In this document: positions 36,776-46,484 of the stretch, one piece after another
Layout of the letters: each line of letters begins with the position of its first letter
How positions within the stretch are numbered: position 1 is the first letter of the stretch
Assembly (NCBI GenBank): GCA_004352715.1
Contig: SCFE01000004.1
Location: 3,048,632 to 3,112,631 of the forward strand
Direction of reading: 5' to 3'
Source: Hofstenia miamia
Lineage: Eukaryota; Xenacoelomorpha; Acoela
DNA: 64,000 nucleotides
Made by a program: the position numbers and the translations under genes
The notes under the pieces: model-generated
Database searches by the model: none
Seen by the model: only the letters and a program-made list of their open reading frames with translations
What the model was told of the DNA's origin: nothing

Positions 36776-38515
36776 TATATATATATTAGTACTGGATCCG
36801 GCCAGTGTAAAACCGGTCTGGTCCAGTTAATCTGTAAGACCTGGTTAATCCGGTTAAAAAATTATATTTTTGATTTTCAAAATGCATTGATTGCAATTTT
36901 GCAGTGTTACAAAGCAATAGAAATTGTGAGAAAGGGTGCAAGGATTCCTACCTCATTATCAGTCTAGGCCCAATCTACATTTTGCCATTCAAATTATAGC
37001 ATTGCATTGATGTGTGCACTATTTGAAAAAGAGTTTTCAAATTTCAGAGAAATTGATGCATCGACTTGAAAATGTTTGCATTCGTATTTTTGTTGCTAGA
37101 ATACATTTTAATTTGGTAAAATAATTCATTAAGTTCGAAATTTCTTCTTCTATTGCATTTTGTGCAGCAACCTATCTTCTTCTTTTAAATAGTAACATAG
37201 CAAAAAACGAATTAAATGTATGGAAATTCTGCAATGAAATAGCAGCAGTGAGAAGGGCTTCATTTGGCCATAACTACTGATATTATTGTTAATCTTGCAA
37301 TCTAATTTTGAGCGGAAAGAAAATATTAATCTTAGTTACAAACGTATACATTTCCTAAAACTAGCTATTCATAACTGCATTGCGGTCAAAGATGTCTATT
37401 CAATCTACGTTCTAATATAAGGCCTTTTCTTGAGTAATGTCCGCCAATTTGTCACTACCAGCTGACATTGAATCAATGTGAGAAATTAGAAATGTAAGTA
37501 TATTTCCCCAATTTTACTCTGATGCACATCAAACCCTGCAAACCACCACATTAAAGAAGAGATGGGATTCTATATGTGACAAGTTATGGGGAAATGTACA
37601 AAGCAGAAGTCATCCTCTAAATCATTTGATTCCACAAGAGAAATGTCATTTGTATTCCTTACGTGCTCACAGACGACATGATAATGATTACTCCTAGTGT
37701 TGTAAATGTATTATTCATTGCATTTTTAATTCTATTTTGTAGATAATTTTGACCGAGATTTGGTCACTGGACAGAATAAATACACTCATTATAAAAATGA
37801 ATAATTTTTTTAAATCATATCAACCTTTTAATATTTGTCTCTGATGCAAAATCAATGTAATGCATATTGTATTTTGTAATAAATTAGCTGTAGACTACAA
37901 TTTATTATAAATATGAAATCATTTAAGTCAAATAAAACTAAATTATTTCCAACCCAAGAAGGCAAAAATTCAATGGTAACTTAGTTGTAGTTTGCACAAC
38001 TGCACAACAAGCAATAAATTTTCAAATGCTTGGACGTACTGTTCTAATTTCATTTTACATCTTGCTATTTCTCCAGATAAATTTCATTAACATTTTCTAG
38101 TCTGTAAAAATGTTGGCTGTTAGCTAATGTAAACCCTGCTTAAATGCAAATGTTTTTAATAAAGATCGTGCATGCTTAACAAGGCTTCTCTATTAATTGG
38201 TTTGTAAAACGGTCAATGACCCTAGTTGTGAATTGAAAATACTGTTGTTTTGATTACTCATATTAGTTCCAAATGAAGCCACGGAGCAGTGAGGTAATCA
38301 GGTGGGAGCTATTATTCATTTTGAATCGATTAGTCTAATTTCTGCAAATGTAATGTATATAAAGTTTTTAATAACAGAACTATTTCGTTATACATGCACA
38401 TAAAAATTTTCCATTGGATTTTGCCAACTGAAAATGAGAATGATTTTTAAGTTACTATATAGTGTAGGTTTGCCCAATAGCACCATTTTTTGTGTTAAAT
38501 TTACAAATACAAGTA
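36776..38515. other. Intergenic with a segment duplicated downstream
   Basis: No gene seen. 36790-36850 has repeated CCGGT/CTGGT strings. 37268-37462 is found again at 38559-38762 (see that entry). Confidence 0.4.
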
Positions 38516-38804
38516 AATGAAAATCATTTGTTCAAATTCCCTTGAATAAGGCCACGNCCATAACTACTGATAAAATTGTTAATCTTGCAATCTAATTTTG
38601 AGCGGAAAGAAAATATTAATCTTAGTTACAAAGGCGCCCAAACGTATACATTTCCTAAAACTAGCTATTCATAACTGCATTGCGGTCAAAGATGTCTATT
38701 CAATCTACGTTCTAATATAAGGCCTTTTCTTGAGTAATGTCCGCCAATTTGTCACTACCAGCAATGAAAATCATTTGTTCAAATTCCCTTGAATAAGGCC
38801 ACGG
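38516..38804. repeat. Duplicated segment bracketed by 42-bp direct repeats (possible misassembly)
   Basis: The 42 bases at 38516-38557 recur at 38763-38804. Between them, after a single N at 38558, lies a near copy of 37268-37462 with a 10-base insertion (in TTACAAAGGCGCCC) and a few changes. A gap-patch artefact using a second haplotype is the simplest reading. A real duplication is possible. Confidence 0.75.
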
Positions 38805-39096
38805 TTAGACTAGTGATTTGCTCAAAAGTGATCTATCACATATTGAGTGAATCGCACGTCTAACCACCCGAGATAATTGGCGATGTGACGATCACGAAGA
38901 AATCGTGCGCGGTCGATTTCCTTGTGATCGTCACATCGCAAATTATCTAGGGTGGGCTGCGATGATTTCTTACAGAGCAGTCGATGCTCACGCGTGCTCC
39001 TTTCTCAAAACATTTACGAATTCCTCACTATCGCCTTCCGCAAATCACAACGAACTTGTTGCCCCCTTTCTACAACTTGATAAGTCCGAACTACTT
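38797..39096. mobile_element. MITE sharing the GGCCACGGTTAGAC end, runs into gap
   Basis: It begins AAGGCCACGGTTAGACTAGT, nearly the same end as the element at 45967-46163. An internal inverted pair GCGATGTGACGATCAC / GTGATCGTCACATCGC (38880-38940) forms a long stem. The other end is lost in the N block. Confidence 0.6.
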
Positions 39097-40096
39097 NNNN
39101 NNNNNNNNNNNNNNNNNNNNNNNNNNNNNNNNNNNNNNNNNNNNNNNNNNNNNNNNNNNNNNNNNNNNNNNNNNNNNNNNNNNNNNNNNNNNNNNNNNNN
39201 NNNNNNNNNNNNNNNNNNNNNNNNNNNNNNNNNNNNNNNNNNNNNNNNNNNNNNNNNNNNNNNNNNNNNNNNNNNNNNNNNNNNNNNNNNNNNNNNNNNN
39301 NNNNNNNNNNNNNNNNNNNNNNNNNNNNNNNNNNNNNNNNNNNNNNNNNNNNNNNNNNNNNNNNNNNNNNNNNNNNNNNNNNNNNNNNNNNNNNNNNNNN
39401 NNNNNNNNNNNNNNNNNNNNNNNNNNNNNNNNNNNNNNNNNNNNNNNNNNNNNNNNNNNNNNNNNNNNNNNNNNNNNNNNNNNNNNNNNNNNNNNNNNNN
39501 NNNNNNNNNNNNNNNNNNNNNNNNNNNNNNNNNNNNNNNNNNNNNNNNNNNNNNNNNNNNNNNNNNNNNNNNNNNNNNNNNNNNNNNNNNNNNNNNNNNN
39601 NNNNNNNNNNNNNNNNNNNNNNNNNNNNNNNNNNNNNNNNNNNNNNNNNNNNNNNNNNNNNNNNNNNNNNNNNNNNNNNNNNNNNNNNNNNNNNNNNNNN
39701 NNNNNNNNNNNNNNNNNNNNNNNNNNNNNNNNNNNNNNNNNNNNNNNNNNNNNNNNNNNNNNNNNNNNNNNNNNNNNNNNNNNNNNNNNNNNNNNNNNNN
39801 NNNNNNNNNNNNNNNNNNNNNNNNNNNNNNNNNNNNNNNNNNNNNNNNNNNNNNNNNNNNNNNNNNNNNNNNNNNNNNNNNNNNNNNNNNNNNNNNNNNN
39901 NNNNNNNNNNNNNNNNNNNNNNNNNNNNNNNNNNNNNNNNNNNNNNNNNNNNNNNNNNNNNNNNNNNNNNNNNNNNNNNNNNNNNNNNNNNNNNNNNNNN
40001 NNNNNNNNNNNNNNNNNNNNNNNNNNNNNNNNNNNNNNNNNNNNNNNNNNNNNNNNNNNNNNNNNNNNNNNNNNNNNNNNNNNNNNNNNNNNNNNN
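39097..40096. other. Assembly gap (1000 N)
   Basis: Exactly 1000 Ns, placed between a MITE and the 3' end of a LINE. Confidence 0.99.
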
Positions 40097-42575
40097 AACT
40101 TGGGCTGTGGCGATTGCTAGTTTCTATTAATAGAGTAATCAGGATTATAAAATTTATAACCTCGCTATTTCAGTTTTTTTATATTATAAGTGCAAAAATA
40201 TTTGTTAATATCCATTTTAAAGTTTTTTAATCTACTTATTTGTTTAATATATTTTGGTAATTCATTCCACATATTTATAGATGTGTTTAGAAATGAATTT
40301 TTCATTACTCACTTCTTATACCTAATAGGTTAAATTATGTGTGTTCTTTTTTAATTTTGCAGCAAGAAAGTCATTTTTGTAATATGGGAAGGTATTGTTA
40401 ACTATTTTGAAGAACGTCGTTAAGACATTTATATGGATGTAACATTGCGGATGTAAAAATAATTTTGAAATTTTTCTATATTCATTATTCTTATAAAAGC
40501 TATGATTATTTACTGCTACTTTAATAGCCCAATTTAGTTGCACTTGGAATTTCCTGAGAAATTTTTGGTTTATACTGTGTAGAGTACATTGGCATAGTTA
40601 AAATGACTTAATATTAGAGCATATAATAATTGGATTTTTGCCTTAGTTGGAAGTTTTTGAGAAATTAAGTTAATTGCTTTAATCGATATGGCCATTTTTC
40701 TAATAACATGATTTAGTTGCTCTTCAAAATTTAGATGTATGTCAAAAATTATTCCGAGGTACTTAAAAGACTCAACCTGTTTTATTTGAATGCCGTTGAA
40801 ATTAAGTTTATATTTTGAAGTATCAGTAGATTGAGTTTTTGATTTAACAATACAGAATTGAGTTTTTTGTGGATTTACTCTTAGTTTAATAGAAGCAAAA
40901 TATTTAACAAGAGAAGCACAGTTTGTTTCGAGAGTTTGAACCGCTCTTTCGGGAAATTTATTAGAATGAAATAATATTGTGTCATCTGCATATTGTATAA
41001 CGTCACATGTTACTTGCTCGAACAAATCATTAATGTAAATATTAAATAATAAGGGACCCAAAATTGTACCCTGAGAAACCCCATTTTTAGTACATACCCA
41101 ATCTGAAAAAGATTCATTAATTTTAACTCTTTGCATGCGATTGTATAAGTAACTGGAGATAAGACCTATGCTGTCATTAGAAAAACCTAGAATTTTAATT
41201 TTTTGTAGTAAGATACTGCGGTCTATGGAATCGAAAGCTTTCGAGAGGTCTAAGCAAGCAATTGCTGAGTATTCATTATCATTTATTGTTGATCGCCATT
41301 TTTCTGTAGCTTGTATTAAAGCGTCGCTCGTAGAAATACCTTTACGAAAACCATATTGTGTTTTGGAGTAGAGATCATGTTTACAAAGATGCTCGTTAAT
41401 TTGATTAAAAAGAATTCGTTCAAAAATTTTGCTGATTGGAGAAGTGATCGAAATGGGTCTATAATTTTCGCAATCATCGGGATCATTTCTTTATAATGGT
41501 GTTATATTTGCTGCCAATTTTAATTCATCTGGAAAAAAGGAGTGTCTTATACAATTATATAAAATGTAGCATATTGGTTCAGTTATTAAGTCACCTGAGA
41601 GTTTTAGGAACCACGTTGGTATTAGAGAGGGTCCACTGGATTTATTTTTTAAACATTGTATCGACTTTATGATTTCATATTTTGTTGCAAAACGAAAAGA
41701 GAAAGAGGTTGGAGTTCCTTTGGGTTTATTAAGGCAAAAAGGTACATTCATACCGTTGTAGTTTCCTAAATTTAGGAAAACTTCATTGAAAGCATTGCAG
41801 ATTTCCTTCTTATTTGTAATGGATTTATCTTTATAGTATATTCTTTCTATTTCTTCGGTTCGCATGTTTTTTCTATTTAGCAAATTGTTAACAAATTCCC
41901 ATTTATTTTTTTGGGAAGAAAGACTTTGATACTGAAAACGGGAATAATTATTACTTGCTTTTCTTATAGCAATGTTACATAAATTTCGTGCAGATTTATA
42001 AGCATTATGATTTTCCAGTGTTTGGGAATTTAAGTATTTTTTCAATTTCTGTTTCTTTATTTCGATTAAATCGAGGCATTTAGAATCAATCCATGGTTTT
42101 GAAACATTATTCTGAGTTTTTTTGGTATTTTCGGATGAAAGAATATATTTTTCTGGGCAGCATATATCCAAATAGAAAAGTAAAGTTTTTGTAAAATGTG
42201 ATAGCATTTCATTAGGTGTTAATGATGAATATATCGAATTCCAGTTTTCGATTTTTAAATACTGTCGAAGTTTTTCGACATTTTCTGTTGATTTTTCTCG
42301 TATTTTTATCCAAGATTTAGAGGGTTTACAAACTTTTAGAATATTCGAATAAGTAGCTATAAGGCAGTGATCTGAGTATGGAAATTCAAAACAAAAATAA
42401 TTATAAGACGAAGCATTTTCTGATATCATGAAATAGTCAATAAGTGTTTTACTATTAGCAGAAATTCTAAAAGGAATTTTTTTATTTATTAGTGAAATAT
42501 TGAAAATATTGAGAAAATTACCAAGCTTACTTTTTTCGTTATTGTTTAGAAGATTTACATTCCAGTCTCTCACTT
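40097..42575 (-). mobile_element. Non-LTR retrotransposon, family C, nearly intact ORF2
   Basis: A minus-strand LINE with coding from 42573 to about 40322 and a 3' UTR down to the gap at 40097. It starts inside the endonuclease (RDWNVNLL, the GDFN-type motif), so the 5' end is truncated. The 3' UTR and last coding part recur at 42719-43035, which confirms the family. Few lesions suggest a recent insertion compared with LINEs A and B. Confidence 0.9.
40322..42573 (-). pseudogene. LINE C ORF2 (endonuclease C-terminal part, RT), two lesions
   Basis: Reading from 42573, the motifs are RDWNVNLL, SDHCLIATYS (end of the endonuclease), CENYRPISITSPISKIFERI, TQYGFRKGISTSDALIQATE, AIACLDLSKAFDSIDRSILL, NGVSQGTILGPLLFNIYIND and the catalytic IQYADDTILF. 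The C-terminal KVESFKYLGIIFDIHLNFEE block and a helical end at 40543-40322 follow. I see only one in-frame stop (TAA at 41493-41491, where an aromatic residue is expected) and one frameshift near 40575. Otherwise about 750 codons are open, so this copy is young. Confidence 0.88.
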
Positions 42576-42718
42576 AAGTACCTGAAATTATAAGAAGAAA
42601 TATCTATATTCAGAAATTGTTGGAACAATAAAGAATACTGATAACAATTCTGAAAACTAAATGCAAACAAAATATAATAAAACAAAACAAGGAATATTTA
42701 CAAATAGTAATGATAATT

Positions 42719-43035
42719 AACTTGGGTTATGGCGATGTTAATTTTTATTAATAGAGCAATGAGGGCTATAAAATGTATAACCTCGTCATTTCAGTCTTTT
42801 TCTATTAGTGGTGTAAATGTTATATTAAATATCTTAAAGTTTTTTAATCTATTTATTTGTTTGATATATTTTGCTAATTCATTCCATATTTCTAGCTGTG
42901 ATTAAAGAGTTTTTATTATTCGCTTCTTATATCTAATAGGCTCAATTATATGTTGCCCTTCGTTTTGTGTATTGATAAATTTTGCAGGACGAAAGTCAAT
43001 TGTGTAATATGGGGAACATTAATTATTTTGAAGAA
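42719..43035 (-). mobile_element. LINE family C, copy 2, 3' end only
   Basis: Minus strand. It begins at AACTTGGGTTATGGCGATG, closely matching the 3' end of copy 1 at 40097 (AACTTGGGCTGTGGCGATTG). The likeness runs about 300 bases through the UTR into the C-terminal coding end. It is strongly 5'-truncated and more diverged than copy 1. Confidence 0.85.
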
Positions 43036-43058
43036 ATATATATATATATATATATATT
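43036..43058. repeat. (AT)n microsatellite at the tail of LINE E
   Basis: The TA tract follows AATAAATAAATAAA on the minus strand, directly at the 3' end of LINE E. Confidence 0.85.
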
Positions 43059-44560
43059 TATTTATTTATTAATAAAGTTAGTGCTTTCTACAATATAGAG
43101 AAAAGGTGTACAAAAAGCCACTATTAAGTACTAACTGAATTGCTTCTATTTCTTTGTTGCAGAGGTAAAAATAGTGATATTTCTTTGTTATTATAATAGT
43201 TCATTTTATTTTCGAAAAGTATTTTCTATGGATAGTTAAATAATTTCTTAGTCATTAATTTTAGATTGAAAATAGAAGAATGATGTGCTTAGTTATTTGT
43301 ATTTATTGAAGTAATTCTTTGACTGGTAAGATAATTCTTTGTTGGAGCATTCTTAATAAAAATAGTCACTTTAATTTTAAACAATTGAAACTTTTTTCAG
43401 ATCGAGTATCTTTATCCAATTTATTTCATAATTTTAATGCAAATTTATGAATGAATTCTTCATAATTTTGCTTCTAAATTTCGTGCATTGATATGTACCA
43501 CGTCTAATATTATATTTTAGGAAGATGCTATCATTTTATAAAATATTTCCAAGATCTTTTGTTGCATGATATCATCTGGATATAAAATATATTTTGCCAA
43601 TTTTCTTTTAATTCGATTATTATTGCTTTTGATATCTTTGTTCATCCAATTGAAAGTCTTATTTAATTTTCTTTTAGAATTTTCACATAGATTTGTTAGC
43701 AAGTAACAATTATACGTATATTTTGATACAACCATAGACTTAAATAACATTGCGATCCATTTTCTTGGTAATAAATTATTTTTGTTTAATTAACTTGATG
43801 GTACAAGCCATTTTTTGAATTAAAGAATTTATAAGATCTTTGAATTTTAGTTGATTGTCAATTAACACTCCTAAATATTTTATTCTTGGTTGCTCCATTA
43901 TTTCTTTGTTGTTAAGATACAATTTTGTCTTTGTTTCGCCTTTTGTTAATTTATTCATCTGCATAAAAGTAGTTTTTTCAATATTTAGAGACATCATGTT
44001 TTTGTTATAGTAGTCATGTATGAGATATAAATTGGATTGTAGTTCATCGATGTTTTTTATATAGATTAATGTATCATCTGCATATAACATACATTTTATA
44101 TTTATGTGATTTGAAATATCATTTATATAGATATTGTACAACAAAGGACTCCAAAAAGAACCTTGCAGAACACCCCTTTCAATTTTCAAAAGATTTGATG
44201 ATTGATTTTTAAATTGCACAAATTGATATCTATTATTTAAGTAATCATCAAGTGAAGAAAAAGTAAGGTCAAAGTTGTATGCATCTTTCAATTTTTTAAT
44301 AAATATTCCATGATCTATAGAATTAAATGCTTTTGCAAGGTCTAAAGAAAGAATATATTACACTTTTCTTTCTATCTGTCAGTTGTCTCCAATCTTCTAC
44401 TGTATCCAAAATAGCATTCATAGGAGAAGAATGATTTTGATTAAACAAGTTGTATTTTTTAAAATAACAGCTAATTTGATCGTGTAAAATTTTTTCGAAA
44501 ATCTTATTAATTCCAGTTAATATTGATATAGGTCTGTAGTTTGAGAAAATGTTGCTTATA
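43059..44560 (-). mobile_element. Non-LTR retrotransposon, family E, 5'-truncated
   Basis: Minus strand. The RT at 44291-43776 has GVLQGSFWSPLLYNIYINDI, CMLYADDTLIY and RIKYLGVLIDNQLKFKDLI. The C-terminal part is at 43750-43517 (MLFKSMVVSKYTYNCYLL). An upstream RT portion (SILTGINKIFEKILHDQI) is readable at about 44530-44450. A short UTR leads to AATAAA and a TA tail. It is related to but distinct from LINE C. The substitution GVLQGSFWSP for the usual GVPQGSVLGP and frame breaks mark it as dead. Confidence 0.85.
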
Positions 44561-44759
44561 CCTTTTTTATAGATATAACATTGTGCTATCTACAGATGGA
44601 ACCTTAGCAAATTCGGGATTACGGGTTAAGGCTAAAACATTGAAATTATTTTTAATGTGCTGCAAAATACAAAATTCAAATTTACCTTCATTTATGATCA
44701 ATCTATGCATGCTGAAGTACTTATGCTATTTATTGCAATGAAGTGTTACAGAATAATTT

Positions 44760-45120
44760 GCTGAATACACCAAATTACATGTATTGTTATTGTATATTCA
44801 GATATCACCGACATATTAAATTAAATTACATGTAGTTATCCTATATATGTCGTTTACGTATATATTGAAAAGAATGGGATCTAGTATTGTCATTTGATGA
44901 TCACCATTTTTAACAGGCAGCTAATCAGAAATATTTACTTTGACTCACATTTACAAATCTCGATAGATGTAATTGAAATATCTGTAATCAAATACGTGTA
45001 GTTAATGAAAGTCAGAGCTTTTTCCATTAATGAGTTAGTATTGTTTTATTGAATAGTTCTAAAGCGAAAATGTCTAACATGAATTGCTGCATTGTACATA
45101 TCTCGATAATTTCATATATT
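44760..45120 (-). mobile_element. LINE RT fragment (family F)
   Basis: The minus strand at about 44900-44820 encodes MTILDPILFNIYVNDIY, the motif that follows VPQGS in LINE RTs. The YADD motif itself is destroyed, and stops surround it. A short, old fragment. Confidence 0.5.
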
Positions 45121-45966
45121 AATGCGCTGTCGATAGATAGACATGACACCACTATTTTTGATTTGAATTTTGCATTTGGTAAAATTTACTTGCTTTCCAA
45201 TTCTTAATCTAATTTATTTCAGATAAAATTGTTCAAATTCTTTTTTCAAATATCTTTTAAAAATTTTACGAAGTCATTTAATTTTTTAAATTATATTTGA
45301 GCAATTGATCTTCGACCAGTTCAAAAGCTCCTGTAATTGATAACATGTGGAAAATAATAAAACATTAAAAGTTAACTTACTTCAACTTTTACTACTATTT
45401 GCAGAACGCAAGCATAATAATACGCTGACAATCAAATGTAGGATGTTTTAGTGAAAAAACAATCTTTTGTAAATGCAAAATTTTTTCAATAACTTATTTA
45501 AGTGGTGACAATCAAGTGATTGATGTTGCAACTTGCAACATCATTTGAGAGTCATTTAAATATGAAAGTCGCATACAGAGAAACGCTTCAAGCAGACTAT
45601 GAGTAATTACTACATTATATAAGTATTGTTTTGAAATGTCAGCTCATTTTAAAGGCCATGGTTGAGTTTATGGTTGTTTTTGAGTTTCATGTGAAATTAA
45701 GCATTGCTATTTTCTTCAGCCAAACACCTCAACTAAATAAGTTTATACCTAAATTGTATCGCACACCACATACACTGACTTGACTTCTGTTACAAGTAAC
45801 ACTAATCAACATCAGGCATTTTTTCAATCAATTTTAAAAATTCCATTGTTTTTGTCAACAAAATGTTTTGGGTTCTAATTTTGAGCATTTCAGCAGCTAA
45901 TTAATTGGGACTATTGTTGGAAGAAATGACCGATCACATGTGATGCATCACTTTACAAATAGTGAT
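45121..45966. other. Intergenic, nothing recognised
   Basis: AT-rich DNA. AAGTGGTGACAATCAAGTGATTGATGTTGCAAC-like self-similar strings occur at about 45430-45550 but form no clear element. Confidence 0.4.
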
Positions 45967-46163
45967 AAGGCTACGGTTAGACTACGTGATTGGTAGCAAG
46001 AAAATTTACAAAAATCACGTCACATCGCTAATTATCTCAGTGGTTAGATGTACAATTTTACCAAATTGTGGTAGATCACGCGTGATCAATCATAGTTTAA
46101 TTTAGCCGAAGGCCACGGTTAGACTACGTGATTGCTACCAATCACGTAGTCTAACCGTGGCCT
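45967..46163. mobile_element. MITE with a terminal 25-bp perfect hairpin
   Basis: The left end is AAGGCTACGGTTAGACTACG. At the right, 46110-46134 and 46139-46163 are exact 25-base inverses around CTAC, beginning AGGCCACGGTTAGACTACGT. The inner arm repeats the left end, so the element has end sequence both outside and inside. Internal CACGTCACATCGCTAATTAT matches the inside of the element at 38797. No coding capacity. Confidence 0.75.
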
Positions 46164-46478
46164 AAGGGAAAATGTGACGACATAAATTAATCACCCCTGC
46201 TGGAATTCATGCGCGATTCGCAAACAAACTTACTGTTCAACACACCCAATTGGTGATTCATTCGCAAAAACAATAGCAGGTAAAAAGAACTCTTTCAGCT
46301 GCGTGTGCATTGTTATATATCATTTATAGTAGATGATGTCGATGTCTTCTTTTAGTGCACGTGCAATCACAAACCGCAGACTAGCAAATAAAATGTATCC
46401 AAAGAAGGAAAATGATGTAGGCAGTACAGATTAACAATGTAAGAATAGGTGACAGATCATAGAAAAAATACAAAATAA
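46164..46478. other. Flank downstream of MRPL12
   Basis: No feature seen. In particular there is no second AATAAA for the gene on the minus strand here. Confidence 0.5.
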
Positions 46479-46484
46479 TTTATT
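46479..46484 (-). terminator. MRPL12 polyadenylation signal overlapping the stop codon
   Basis: The final codons read CTT GAA TAA ATT, so the stop is part of AATAAA. No other AATAAA is visible in the next 200 bases downstream, so the 3' UTR may be only about 15-30 bases. Confidence 0.55.

Noticed and set aside
36790-36850. CCGGT/CTGGT strings similar to those at 15016-15110
   Set aside because: Similarity is in short strings only. I could not establish a common element.
41168-41371. 67-codon plus-strand frame
   Set aside because: Antisense shadow of the LINE C RT (AIACLDLSKAFDSIDR on the minus strand).
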